Shown here: positions 44,435 through 52,792 of the stretch, in pieces
How the letters are laid out: each line of letters opens with the position of its first letter
Numbering within the stretch: position 1 is the stretch's first letter
Source of the DNA: Bradyrhizobium sp. AZCC 1719
GTDB taxonomy: Bacteria > Pseudomonadota > Alphaproteobacteria > Rhizobiales > Xanthobacteraceae
Direction of reading: 5' to 3'
Assembly (NCBI RefSeq): GCF_036924525.1
Contig: NZ_JAZHRU010000001.1
Span: 6,353,001-6,417,000 of the forward strand
DNA length: 64,000 nucleotides
Notes under the pieces: model-generated
What the model was told of the DNA's origin: nothing
Databases searched by the model: none
What the model saw: the letters and a program-made list of their open reading frames with translations, nothing else
Position numbers and translations under genes: made by a program

Positions 44435-45646
44435 CTACTCGCGGGACAACGCTTCAATCGGGTCAAGCTGCGCAGCCCGCGCAGCCGGCATGTAACTGAA
44501 CGCCAGTCCGATCGCGCACGATGCGGCCACCGCGATGACGACGGTTGCGGGATCCACGACGAGCGGGATCCGAAGCCAAAGGCGCGCGGCCGCTGCGAGA
44601 GCCAGCCCGGCAACAATGCCGGCCAGCCCGCCTCCAACTGCCAGCAGAACCCCTTCGGCAAGCACTTCCGCCTTGATCTGGCGCGGCAGCGCCCCGATTG
44701 CGAGGCGGATTCCGATTTCTGCAGTCCTGTCCGCGACCGAGACCAGCATGATGTTCATGATCCCTATGCCGCCCACCAGCAGGCTGATCGCTGCGATAGC
44801 GGTCAGCAACGCGGTCAGCGTCCGCGACGTGCTCGCCATAGCCTCAGCGACCTGGCGCATCTCGAGCAGATGGAAGTTATCGGCCTGCCCGGGCGCAATA
44901 CCGCGACGTTCGCGCATCAGTTCCTCGATCCGCTCCTTCATGTGCGAGGTATCGACGTCATGCCGGACCAAGACATTGACTGACTGGATATCCGTGGTGC
45001 CCTGAATTCTGCGTTGATAACCGGTGAGAGGCATGACCACGATGTTGTCGTCGTCCTGCGACAGCCCCGACTGCCCTCGCCCTCGAAGCACTCCGATCAC
45101 TTCGCAGGGCAACGTCTTGACGCGAATGGTTTCGCCAACTGCAGCACTGCCGCCGAACAGCCGCTCATGGATGGTCGCTCCAACAATGCAGACATTCTTG
45201 CCGGCCTGAATTTCGTGACCGGAGAAAAGCCTTCCCGCGGCGAGGCCCCATCGCTTGGCGATAAAAAAATCGTTGTCTGCACCAGTGATACTGGCGACCC
45301 AGTTTGCCTGTCGCAAAACGACGCGAACCGGTTGCGAAGCGACGGGCGCGACCGCCTGAAGTGCGCTGCGAAACTGACGGATCGCGTCAACGTCGGCGTG
45401 GGTGAATGGCTTCGCCTCGATCTGCGCGCCCTTGCCGCCGCGAGTATCCTGGCCAATGCGGAGCGACAGCAACTGCATGCCGAGTTGGTCGATCTGTTCC
45501 TTCACCTTGGCATTGCTCCCGCGCCCGATCGTCACCATCCCGACCACGGCGCTCACGCCGATAACGATACCGAGCGCGGCCAGCGTCGAACGCAGGACAT
45601 TGCGCTGCAAAGCGGAAACGGCCAAGCGCAGAATCTCATGGGCCAT
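44435..45646 (-). CDS. MacB-like ABC transporter permease
   Basis: 403 residues from ATG 45646, which overlaps the ATPase 3' end by 11 bp. An N-terminal helix (VLRSTLAALGIVIGVSAVVGMVTIG) precedes a large periplasmic domain (about 50-280). Three C-terminal helices follow (LLTAIAAISLLVGGIGIMNIMLVSV, EVLAEGVLLAVGGGLAGIVAGLALAAAA, VVIAVAASCAIGLAFSYMPA), the FtsX-type permease pattern of MacB-class mechanotransmitters. These export peptides, siderophores or antibiotics from the periplasm. The motif RTAEIGIRLAIGA is diagnostic. Here, unlike in MacB, ATPase and permease are separate proteins. Confidence 0.93.
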   Translation of the reverse strand: MAHEILRLAVSALQRNVLRSTLAALGIVIGVSAVVGMVTIGRGSNAKVKEQIDQLGMQLLSLRIGQDTRGGKGAQIEAKPFTHADVDAIRQFRSALQAVAPVASQPVRVVLRQANWVASITGADNDFFIAKRWGLAAGRLFSGHEIQAGKNVCIVGATIHERLFGGSAAVGETIRVKTLPCEVIGVLRGRGQSGLSQDDDNIVVMPLTGYQRRIQGTTDIQSVNVLVRHDVDTSHMKERIEELMRERRGIAPGQADNFHLLEMRQVAEAMASTSRTLTALLTAIAAISLLVGGIGIMNIMLVSVADRTAEIGIRLAIGALPRQIKAEVLAEGVLLAVGGGLAGIVAGLALAAAARLWLRIPLVVDPATVVIAVAASCAIGLAFSYMPAARAAQLDPIEALSRE

Positions 45647-46397
45647 CACTGCACTCTCCATCGAAGTGTCTTCGCCGGATGCGGCCGTCGGCGAAGCGAA
45701 TGGTGCGGCGCGCATGCGCGGCGATCGAGGGGTCATGCGTCACCATGACAATCGTGGTGCCTGCTTCGCGATTGAGTTGTTTCAGCAGTTTCATGATTTC
45801 GGCACCTGTCGTGCTGTCGAGCGCGCCTGTCGGCTCGTCGGCGATCAGCAGGTCGGGCCGGACAACCAGGGCGCGGGCGATCGCGACGCGTTGCTGTTGG
45901 CCGCCGGAGAGTTGGTCCGGAGTGTGGTGCTGGTGTCCGGACAGGCCGACCGAGATCAGGGCCGCTGCGGCAGCCTCGCGGCGCACGCGCCGCGAAACGC
46001 CCTGGTACAGCAGCGGCAGTTCGACATTGTCCAAAGCGCTGGTGCGCTTGATGAGATTGAACCGCTGAAACACGAATCCCATGCTGCTTCGCCGCAGCAG
46101 CGCCCGGCGCGCGGCGTCGAGCGCGCCGGTATCGATCCCCTTGAAATGATAGCGTCCGCTGGATGGTGTATCGAGACAGCCGATGATGTTGAGAAACGTC
46201 GACTTGCCGGAACCGCTAGGCCCAACAACCGCGACGAACTCGCCCGGTGCGATCGAGAGATCAACACCTGCGAGGGCGGTCACCGAAGCAGGTCCACGAC
46301 CGTGAATGCGGGCAACATTCTCCAACAGTATCAGGGGCTCGATGCCGCCATTTGAGGCGTGCTCTCTCGCCTTGCTTTCGACAGCGCCGGAGCTCAT
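45636..46397 (-). CDS. MacB-like ABC transporter ATP-binding protein
   Basis: 253 residues. Walker A is GPSGSGKST (residues about 59-67), the Q-loop lies in FVFQRFNLIKRTSA, the signature is LSGGQQQRVAIARAL, Walker B is LLIADEPTGALDSTTG and the switch His is in MVTHDP; it is therefore a complete LolD/MacB-type ATPase. A ~20-residue Ser/Glu/Gly-rich head precedes the domain. It overlaps the adaptor gene by ATGA and the permease gene by 11 bp, so the three proteins are translated as one unit. Confidence 0.95.
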   Translation of the reverse strand: MSSGAVESKAREHASNGGIEPLILLENVARIHGRGPASVTALAGVDLSIAPGEFVAVVGPSGSGKSTFLNIIGCLDTPSSGRYHFKGIDTGALDAARRALLRRSSMGFVFQRFNLIKRTSALDNVELPLLYQGVSRRVRREAAAAALISVGLSGHQHHTPDQLSGGQQQRVAIARALVVRPDLLIADEPTGALDSTTGAEIMKLLKQLNREAGTTIVMVTHDPSIAAHARRTIRFADGRIRRRHFDGECSDGP

Positions 46398-47731
46398 GGC
46401 TGAACCGCAGCCGTGTCGATGACGACGCTATCGCCTGCTGCAATGTCGCCATCGAGGATTTCGCTGTGCGTGCCGTCGGTCTCGCCAATCCGCACTTGAA
46501 CGGATGTGAGCATGCCGCGAACCAGCTTGTAGATCTGCCGACGCCCGGGCAGAGAAGAATCAGCGGCGCGCGCCGTTGCGGGCGCCGCGGCGATGGCCGG
46601 TTGGGGCCGGGACGCCGCATTCATCGCCTGAGCGATCGCTCCAGGCACGCTCTGCGGAGCAGGCACCTGGGCCGGCGGCACGAACCGCAGCGCAGCGTTT
46701 GGCACCAGCAGCACGTTGCGGCGCTGTGCGACCGTGAGGTCCGTTGTGGTCGTCATGCCGGGCTTGAGCTGAAGCTCGTCATTGTCGAAGCCGAGAATCG
46801 CCTTGTAGGTAACGACGCCCTGCACGACCTCGGGACCAAGATAGATTTTTTCGACAACAGCCGGGATGGTTCGATCGCGCAAGGCTTGGCCCTTGAACAC
46901 GGCAGGCTGTCCCGGTCGCACGGCGAGAGCATCGGCTTCATCGACATCGACCTTGACCTGCATGTGCTTGAGGTCGGCTGCAATACGAAACAACACCGGC
47001 GACTGGAACGAGGCTGCGATCACCTGGCCACGCTCGACGTTGCGCCGAAGCACCACGCCGTCGACGGGTGCGACGATCCGCGTCTTGTCGAGATTCGAAG
47101 CCGCGAGATCGACCTCCGCGGCAGCGATCCTGAGTTCTGCCTCAAATATCTCGACCTGGGCTGTTGCCCTCATGAAGGCGCCGACCGCCGCCTCCAGTTC
47201 GCGTTCGCTGACGGCTTGCCGCTCCGCGAGCCGCTGCTTGCGGTTTCGTTCGCTCTCGGCAAGCGCGAGATTGATGCGTCCTTCACGCAACCGCGCTTCG
47301 GCAAGACCGTGTGCGGCACGGGCTCGGGTGAGCTGCCTTGCGGGCACGGCGTCGTCGAGCGTCGCCAGGAGTTGCCCGGCCTTGACCCTGTCGTTGTAGT
47401 CGACAGCGATGTCCCCGATGGTCCCGGACAGTTCGGTCGAGACTTCCACGATCCTGACCGGCTCCACGGTCCCGGTTGCAGAAACCTTGGCCTCAAGATC
47501 TCCGCGAAAGGCTGCCTGTACCACGAACTGTGTGTCGATCGCCTGAGACCCATCTCCCTTGCTGAAGCCAATCACGATCGCGGCCGAAACAATGGCGATC
47601 CCCGCCAGCCCGGTTGCGATACTGCGCCTTCTGCTGCGAAGCTGCAGCTCGGCGAGGCTCCATTCGGCGACCGCGCGTCGAGAGCCGGTCCAGGCCGAGT
47701 GAAGCTGGTTGAGTTTTGGAGTTTGCCACAT
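46394..47731 (-). CDS. MacA/HlyD-family periplasmic adaptor
   Basis: 445 residues. One membrane anchor (IATGLAGIAIVSAAIVIGF) follows a ~40-residue cytoplasmic head. Then come the MacA core TVEPVRIVEVSTELSGTIGDIAVDYNDRVKAGQLLATLD, a coiled-coil hairpin (EARLREGRINLALAESERNRKQRLAERQAV) and the lipoyl/barrel part IVAPVDGVVLRRNVERGQVIAAS. A ~50-residue Ala/Pro-rich insert (VPPAQVPAPQSVPGAIAQ) near residue 360 is unusual. First gene of the exporter operon; a site with the ECF motif lies 43 bp upstream. Confidence 0.94.
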   Translation of the reverse strand: MWQTPKLNQLHSAWTGSRRAVAEWSLAELQLRSRRRSIATGLAGIAIVSAAIVIGFSKGDGSQAIDTQFVVQAAFRGDLEAKVSATGTVEPVRIVEVSTELSGTIGDIAVDYNDRVKAGQLLATLDDAVPARQLTRARAAHGLAEARLREGRINLALAESERNRKQRLAERQAVSERELEAAVGAFMRATAQVEIFEAELRIAAAEVDLAASNLDKTRIVAPVDGVVLRRNVERGQVIAASFQSPVLFRIAADLKHMQVKVDVDEADALAVRPGQPAVFKGQALRDRTIPAVVEKIYLGPEVVQGVVTYKAILGFDNDELQLKPGMTTTTDLTVAQRRNVLLVPNAALRFVPPAQVPAPQSVPGAIAQAMNAASRPQPAIAAAPATARAADSSLPGRRQIYKLVRGMLTSVQVRIGETDGTHSEILDGDIAAGDSVVIDTAAVQP

Positions 47732-47773
47732 CAGCGCTGCTCCGTCGGGCGTTCCAGGTGAACCTCAACGCCT

Positions 47774-47800
47774 TCAACGAACGTCTTGGCAGCTTATTCC
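47774..47800 (-). promoter_or_regulatory. ECF-type promoter for the MacAB-like operon
   Basis: Minus strand reads GGAATAA (47800-47794), 14 bases, CGTTGA (47779-47774), leaving about a 35-nt leader before ATG 47731. Same architecture as the sites before the sigma factor and the RTX gene. Confidence 0.68.
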
Positions 47801-47924
47801 GGCCTTTGCTTCGCCAAGGTCTTTCACTTGCCGCGCCTTCGCCTGTAAAAGCGGATGATTCCCCGCCTCACGGACCCGCGGATGCAGGAAGCAGGGATAA
47901 CCGTGCTTCCTGTCCGAGGCAGAC

Positions 47925-49076
47925 TCAGACGATAAGGAAGTCGTTGACGCTGAGAGTCTGAACACCCTGTAGCGTTGCAATCCACTGGGCACTCTGGTCG
48001 CCGGCGCCATCGGCATCCCAGCTCAGCGTGCCGTTGTCGGTGTCAAACAGAAACGTCCCGACTCCGGAACTTGTCGCGACAGGTGCTGAAGATGCGACGA
48101 GCTGGCTTGCGTCGAGCGAACTACCACTGCGAATCCCGCCGCCGAACATGGCCGCTTCGATCTGCAGTTCGTCGCTACCGATCAGGAAATCAGTGATCGT
48201 GTCGCGGTTCGCGGCGATGTTCGACAACACGAACGAGTCCTGATCGGCTCCGCCGGTCAGGATATCGCCGCCCAGCCCGCCGATCAGCACGTCGCTGCCG
48301 ATGCCGCCGATGAGATTGTCGGTTCCGATACCGCCGTCAAGCCGATCGTTGCCGCTATCGCCGATGAGCTGGTCGTTTCCGGCATCGCCGATCAGCCAGT
48401 CGCTGTCTTCGCCGCCGAACAGACGGTCGTTACCGGATCCACCCGCGACCAGGTCGTCGCCCGAACCTCCGGAAACGATGTCGACGCCGTCACCGCCGTA
48501 TAGCCGATCGGCGTCCTTGCCGCCGTCGAGACGGTCGTCACCGAGACCGCCGTACATTTCGTCCTCGCCCTCCTCTCCACAAAGGATGTCGTTCGCGTCG
48601 CCGCCTTCGACCAGATCGGCGTCCTCCCCGCCATAGAGCGTATCGGCTCCGCTGCCGCCAAAGACGAAGTCCTGACCCTTGCCGCCAAGCAGGACGTCAT
48701 TGCCATCGCCGCCAAACAGTTCGTCGTTGTCTTCACCGCCGTCCAGTCTATCGCCGCCGATGCCGCCATAGAGAGTGTCCTCGCCCTTGCCTGCGGCCAG
48801 CGTATCGTCTCCGTCCTCGCCTTCGAGCAAATCGTTGCCTTCGCCGCCATCAAGGACGTCATTTCCGGCCCCACCGAACAGCTCGTCATTGTCCTTGTCG
48901 CCGTAGAGCCGATCGTCACCGCCGTCGCCGTACAAAATGTCGGTGCCTTCTCCGCCATTCAACGTATCGTTGCCGTTGAATCCTTCCAGAATGTCGTTGC
49001 CCTTGAAGCCGAAAATCGTGTCGGCCAGATTCGTGCCGCGCAGCCGATCGTCAAAGTCAGTTCCATTGATCTGCAT
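47925..49076 (-). CDS. RTX (haemolysin-type Ca2+-binding) secreted protein
   Basis: 383 residues from ATG 49076 (MQINGTDFDDRLRG); the longer frame has no meaning. Residues about 15-275 are almost entirely glycine/aspartate nonapeptide repeats (GGxGxDxLx), for example GNDILEGFNGNDTLNGG and GDDRLYGDKDNDELFGG, which fold into Ca2+-filled beta rolls. The last ~100 residues are non-repetitive and end TLSVNDFLIV, typical of C-terminal type I secretion signals (hydrophobic tail after an acidic residue). No enzymatic domain is attached, so an S-layer-like or extracellular structural role is likely. The type I system at 55.8-59 kb is a candidate exporter. Confidence 0.92.
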   Translation of the reverse strand: MQINGTDFDDRLRGTNLADTIFGFKGNDILEGFNGNDTLNGGEGTDILYGDGGDDRLYGDKDNDELFGGAGNDVLDGGEGNDLLEGEDGDDTLAAGKGEDTLYGGIGGDRLDGGEDNDELFGGDGNDVLLGGKGQDFVFGGSGADTLYGGEDADLVEGGDANDILCGEEGEDEMYGGLGDDRLDGGKDADRLYGGDGVDIVSGGSGDDLVAGGSGNDRLFGGEDSDWLIGDAGNDQLIGDSGNDRLDGGIGTDNLIGGIGSDVLIGGLGGDILTGGADQDSFVLSNIAANRDTITDFLIGSDELQIEAAMFGGGIRSGSSLDASQLVASSAPVATSSGVGTFLFDTDNGTLSWDADGAGDQSAQWIATLQGVQTLSVNDFLIV

Positions 49077-49164
49077 GGACCACTCCCGTTGTTCGGCCGC
49101 GATGCGGCCTATTCGTACGGCTCCAACAGGAGACGGTTCGATCCGCTCCTGCGCCACGCGAAGC

Positions 49165-49191
49165 TAAACGGAAGCCCGCAGTGCTTATTCC
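49165..49191 (-). promoter_or_regulatory. ECF-type promoter for the RTX gene
   Basis: Minus strand reads GGAATAA (49191-49185), 14 bases, CGTTTA (49170-49165), about 90 bp before ATG 49076. Confidence 0.7.
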
Positions 49192-49286
49192 CGGATGAAC
49201 CGAAAGGGCTTGCACGGCTCAGGCCATCCTGAGATGATCTCCAGGATGTTGCTGTTACCGGAACATAAATAAAGATGGTAGCTTTC

Positions 49287-49313
49287 GGAATATGCGAGAG
49301 AGCGCCGCGTTAT
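49287..49313 (+). promoter_or_regulatory. ECF-type autoregulatory promoter of the sigma gene
   Basis: Plus strand GGAATAT (49287-49293), 14 bases, CGTTAT (49308-49313), 73 bp before ATG 49387. Autoregulation by the encoded sigma factor is the usual arrangement for ECF genes, and this match supplies the key link between the sigma factor and the other sites. Confidence 0.7.
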
Positions 49314-49333
49314 TCCTTTACGACTACGGCCCC

Positions 49334-49391
49334 TCGACGTCGAGACGTGAGGAATGAGTTATGCCGTCGACGTCGAGACATGAAGAATGAG
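49334..49391 (+). repeat. 25-bp direct repeat at the sigma start, with mini-ORF
   Basis: TCGACGTCGAGAC then GTGAGGAATGAG at 49334-49358 recurs at 49367-49391 with two changes. The second copy includes the sigma start codon. The first copy creates an out-of-frame ATG at 49354, opening MSYAVDVET and stopping at 49383, just before the sigma ATG. Confidence 0.85.
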
Positions 49392-49911
49392 CGGCTTCGG
49401 TGACGAACTTGTGAGCTTGCTGCCTCGTCTGCGCCGATTCGCGCGCTCGCTGACCGGGCGAGCCGACGAGGCTGACGATCTTGTACAGGCTACGTTTGAG
49501 CGCGCGCTGCGCGCCCAAGCGCTGTGGGAGCCGGGCACACGGCTGGACGCATGGCTGTTCAGAATCATGAAGAATCTCTGGATCGATCAGATCCGGCGCC
49601 GGAAGATCGAGGGAGCTCAGACGGCGCTTGAGGATGCGGAGCACCTTTCCGGTTCCGATGGTCGAGCCGTGGCTGAAAGCCGCATTGTGCTTGCGGACGT
49701 CAAGGCGTTGCTCGCGTCGCTGCCGAGTGACCAGCAGGCCGTTGTTCAGTCCGTTTGCGTTGAGGAATTGAGTTATCGAGAGACCGCCCAACGCCTCAAA
49801 ACTCCAATCGGAACGGTGATGAGCCGTCTGGCTCGCGCCAGGCTTGCTCTGTCGGCCGGACTCGATTTCGATCAACTCGCCGAAGCCCGCCACAACGCGA
49901 ATAAACCCTGA
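49387..49911 (+). CDS. ECF-type RNA polymerase sigma factor
   Basis: 174 residues. Region 2 reads RFARSLTGRADEADDLVQATFERALRAQALWEPGTRLDAWLFRIMKNLWIDQIRRRK and region 4 reads LPSDQQAVVQSVCVEELSYRETAQRLKTPIGTVMSRLARAR; there is no region 3, as usual for ECF factors. ATG 49387 has only a weak AAGA-type ribosome site and is preceded by a duplicated copy of the same start region. The stop overlaps the anti-sigma ATG by one base (TGATG), so both are coupled. The promoter motif before it recurs upstream of neighbouring units, defining its probable regulon. Confidence 0.94.
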   Translation: MSGFGDELVSLLPRLRRFARSLTGRADEADDLVQATFERALRAQALWEPGTRLDAWLFRIMKNLWIDQIRRRKIEGAQTALEDAEHLSGSDGRAVAESRIVLADVKALLASLPSDQQAVVQSVCVEELSYRETAQRLKTPIGTVMSRLARARLALSAGLDFDQLAEARHNANKP

Positions 49912-50777
49912 TGACCGCGATCACCGACGAAACCCTGATGGCTCTGGCGGACGGCGAACTTGAACCCGCAGAGGCGGCCCGCGTGCGCGAGGCGCTTGGC
50001 CGCGACAACGATCTTGCTGCGCGATTTGCATCATTCGCAGAATCGCGGGCGCTTTTTTCTGGAGCAGCCAGTCGCGCCGACGATGACGCAGTGCCCGAAC
50101 ATCTTGTCGGCATGGCCCGCAGGCTCGGGAATGCATTGTCGGAATTTGGCCGAGGCACCCAGCACGGCTCCACCGATGTTCCGCGGCCTGAAACGGGCGC
50201 AACCAACGAAGCCGACGACCGTGCCCGAAAAGACGATATCATCACGCCCGCCAACGCATGGCGCGAACAAGCCTCGCGCAACTTGCGTCGGTCCGATCGC
50301 TTCAAGGCCATGGCTTTGGCCGCCTCAATCGCACTTTTTGCCGGAGGCGTGCTTGGCTTTGCACTCAGCGCGCTTCGACAGCCCGACAACACGTTCGCGA
50401 ACAAAGCGCCGCTGAACAGCATTGCTGTATCGCCTGCAGAAGCGGAGTTGCTGTTCCAACTCGCGAGCGGCGAGTCGCGGCAAGTCCCAAGCAGCTCGGG
50501 AACGGCGACGGCCGACATCACCATGGTATCCACGCATCGGATGGAAGACGGCTCCATCTGTCGCGAATTCACGACGGCGATCGTCGGCACGCAGCAGACA
50601 CGGGTCGCCTGCCTACGGGAGCGAGCGTGGTATGTTCATCTCGTCGTGGTTTCGTCGTCGAGCGGCAGCTTCACGCCAGCGAGCGGCCACGAGACGGCGG
50701 ATCAGTTCATCGAAGCGCTCGGGAGCAAGGAAATCCTGACCGGCGACGCGGAGCGCAAGGCTCTCGTGCAGCCCTAG
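49911..50777 (+). CDS. Membrane anti-sigma factor
   Basis: 288 residues. The cytoplasmic N-terminal part has the start typical of ECF anti-sigma factors (ITDETLMALADGELEPAEAARVREAL; no zinc-binding HxxxCxxC). It is followed by a ~60-residue linker, one transmembrane helix at about 131-155 (AMALAASIALFAGGVLGFAL) and a ~130-residue periplasmic domain with two Cys (SICREF, RVACLRERAW) that could form a disulfide and sense envelope state. Translation is coupled to the sigma gene. The subtilase downstream and the absence of a site-1/site-2 protease gene leave the activation mechanism open. Confidence 0.88.
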   Translation: MTAITDETLMALADGELEPAEAARVREALGRDNDLAARFASFAESRALFSGAASRADDDAVPEHLVGMARRLGNALSEFGRGTQHGSTDVPRPETGATNEADDRARKDDIITPANAWREQASRNLRRSDRFKAMALAASIALFAGGVLGFALSALRQPDNTFANKAPLNSIAVSPAEAELLFQLASGESRQVPSSSGTATADITMVSTHRMEDGSICREFTTAIVGTQQTRVACLRERAWYVHLVVVSSSSGSFTPASGHETADQFIEALGSKEILTGDAERKALVQP

Positions 50778-51162
50778 CGCCGAGCCTGTAATTCGGCGGC
50801 CTCCTGGCGCGCTTTCAGGCATGGTGCAGGCCCGATGATGCGCCGGCTCCTGCAATCTCGGGACCGCCGCGCAGCCGTTATGGATCGCGGCCGTTGGACG
50901 CACCGTCGTCCAACGTCCTCAGATGATAGATGAAAGCCGAAGTTGTTTGTGCGCAACCGGACGCCACTGGAACTCATCCGTTCCATGAACGTTAAGCTCC
51001 TTGCCGATCAGCTGACGTGAAGTGCTTTCGTTTCCGATCGCTCCGGCGCTTTTTTACGCCGGGCGGGAATAGGCGGGCAGCATCCTCCGTTGTTGTAAGG
51101 CGACGAAGACGCAGTCAGTGTATCACCACGGATAGCGAATGTGACAAGAGGAAGCCGCCCGT
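50778..51162. other. Intergenic region before the subtilase gene
   Basis: 385 bp without a supported gene. It contains the promoter-like site at 51066-51093. No hairpin terminator after the anti-sigma gene is apparent, so read-through from the sigma operon into the protease gene is possible. Confidence 0.5.
51066..51093 (+). promoter_or_regulatory. Variant ECF-type promoter before the subtilase gene
   Basis: GGAATAG (51066-51072), 15 bases, CGTTGT (51088-51093). The spacer is one base longer and the last base of the -35 element differs from the other sites, so this is the weakest member of the set. Confidence 0.45.
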
Positions 51163-52662
51163 ATGGCCACGAGCGGGCGCGCTCCTAGCGCGCACACCCA
51201 GAGCAACAATTCTAGTGATCCGCCCATGAGAACCGTGATTGCCTGCCATTCATTCGCGACTGTCGTCGGCCTATTTCTGGGCTTCGCCGTGGTCGGTCAG
51301 TCCCCAACATACCCTGCACTGTTCCCGCCCGCATTCGCTGATGACGGTGGCGGTGATGGCGGTGGTGGTGGTGGCGGCGGTGGCGATGGTGGTGGCGGTG
51401 GAGGCCCCCCCGTCGGGAGCAATTGGAGCCCTGTCGGAAGAGGTGGACACTTCTCGCTGTTTCGCGGCTTTCGGTTGCCGTGGGATGCAAGACCGCGTCG
51501 TGCCATGAGGGCGCGTGCGAATGCACCTGAATATGTACTGTCCGGAATCGAGGCTACTCAAGCCCAGACACTGCGCGACCGCGGGTTTCGCGTCATAGCG
51601 GAACGCTCGCTGAGCGGCGGCAGGGGTTTGTTGCTGCGCGTCGCAGCGCCGGGCCGGCCATCGAAACAACGCGCGCTCGCATCATTGCGTGAGATCGCGC
51701 CGGGACGGCCTGTCGATGAGAACAGCTTATATCGCCAGCGATTTCAGATGCAGGGCAGCCGGTCAACGCTGCGCAACGCGTTCCTCAATCCATTGGAGAC
51801 CGTGGGCTGGCGTTCGCTGGAAAATTGCGGTGACCTGGGTGCGGTCGGGCTGGTGGATACGGGCATCGATGCGGACCACACAGGGCTGGCGAGCAAGCGA
51901 CTAGAGGTGATTACGCAACGCTCGCCCGACCGACAGGCGTCAAGCAAACGCCACGGAACAGCGATCGCGACGCTCTTGCTTGGCGACGGCGTATTCCCTG
52001 GACTGACGCCGAAGGCCCAGATTGTAGCAGTCGACGCGTTCCATTCGCAAAACGGCACGGACCAGATCGACACGTTCGATCTGGTGTCCGCGATGGACAC
52101 TTTGGTGGAGCGCGGCGTTGCGGTCATCAATCTGAGTCTGGCGGGATCGTCAAACGAGGTTCTGGACGCGGAGGGAAAGCGTGCGCAAGCCCGAGGCGTC
52201 ATCGTGGTCGCCGCGAGCGGCAATGACGGCGCCGCCGTCAAACCGCGTTATCCCGCAGCTTATCCATGGGCGATCGCGGCAACGGCGGTTGACAGGAATC
52301 TCGTCGTCTACAAGCGAGCGGTTCGTGGACCGCATATCCGACTTGCCGCTCCCGGCGTCGATCTTGCGCTTCGTGATGGCGACGGGAAGCTGCGACAGCA
52401 CACCGGCACCTCCTTCGCCGCGCCGTTCGTCGCCGCGCGGCTGGCGATGGTTCACTTGGGAAAACAGACCCGGCGCGCCGACGCAGCAGGCCCACCCCCA
52501 CCCGCCGACGATCTCGATTCCGCGCGCACTGCGGAAGCCAGCGTCGCGGCACTTAGCAGCCAGGCGATCGATCTCGGCGAACCCGGAAAGGACACCGTCT
52601 ACGGAGATGGCCTCGTCCAGTTTGGCTCCGCATGTCGCTCCGCGACGAGTGCGACACGATGA
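51163..52662 (+). CDS. S8 family (subtilisin-like) serine protease
   Basis: 499 residues from ATG 51163 (AGAGGAAG nine bases upstream), or 478 from ATG 51226, which gives a more standard signal peptide (VIACHSFATVVGLFLGFAVVG). A Gly/Asp-rich linker (about 62-82, GGGDGG repeats) follows. The subtilase domain has the catalytic Asp in AVGLVDTGIDADH, the His in KRHGTAIATLLLGD, the oxyanion Asn in VVAASGNDGAAV and the Ser in HTGTSFAAPFVAARL. It is exported, so its target is periplasmic or extracellular; neighbouring anti-sigma, RTX and Ser/Asn proteins are candidate substrates. No C-terminal anchor is visible. Confidence 0.92.
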   Translation: MATSGRAPSAHTQSNNSSDPPMRTVIACHSFATVVGLFLGFAVVGQSPTYPALFPPAFADDGGGDGGGGGGGGGDGGGGGGPPVGSNWSPVGRGGHFSLFRGFRLPWDARPRRAMRARANAPEYVLSGIEATQAQTLRDRGFRVIAERSLSGGRGLLLRVAAPGRPSKQRALASLREIAPGRPVDENSLYRQRFQMQGSRSTLRNAFLNPLETVGWRSLENCGDLGAVGLVDTGIDADHTGLASKRLEVITQRSPDRQASSKRHGTAIATLLLGDGVFPGLTPKAQIVAVDAFHSQNGTDQIDTFDLVSAMDTLVERGVAVINLSLAGSSNEVLDAEGKRAQARGVIVVAASGNDGAAVKPRYPAAYPWAIAATAVDRNLVVYKRAVRGPHIRLAAPGVDLALRDGDGKLRQHTGTSFAAPFVAARLAMVHLGKQTRRADAAGPPPPADDLDSARTAEASVAALSSQAIDLGEPGKDTVYGDGLVQFGSACRSATSATR

Positions 52663-52792
52663 ACGTGTCGACACAGGTTGCAACAACAACTGCAATCATC
52701 GAGCTAGAAACGACGCGATGCTATGATCGCGCCAACTGATGAACTTGCCCAAGTAAGCGCGGGGCCGAGTTGAACCAACCATTAAAGTGGTT

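Noticed and set aside
46247..47761. 504-residue plus-strand open frame
   Set aside because: Mirror of the MacA-like and ATPase genes; no recognisable domain.
48301..48636. Ser/Pro-rich plus-strand repeats inside the RTX gene
   Set aside because: They are the complement of the glycine-rich RTX nonapeptide repeats.
49290..49317. Leftward ECF promoter on the opposite strand of the sigma promoter
   Set aside because: GGAATAA is present, but the -10 position reads GCATAT; the better leftward site for the RTX gene is at 49165-49191.
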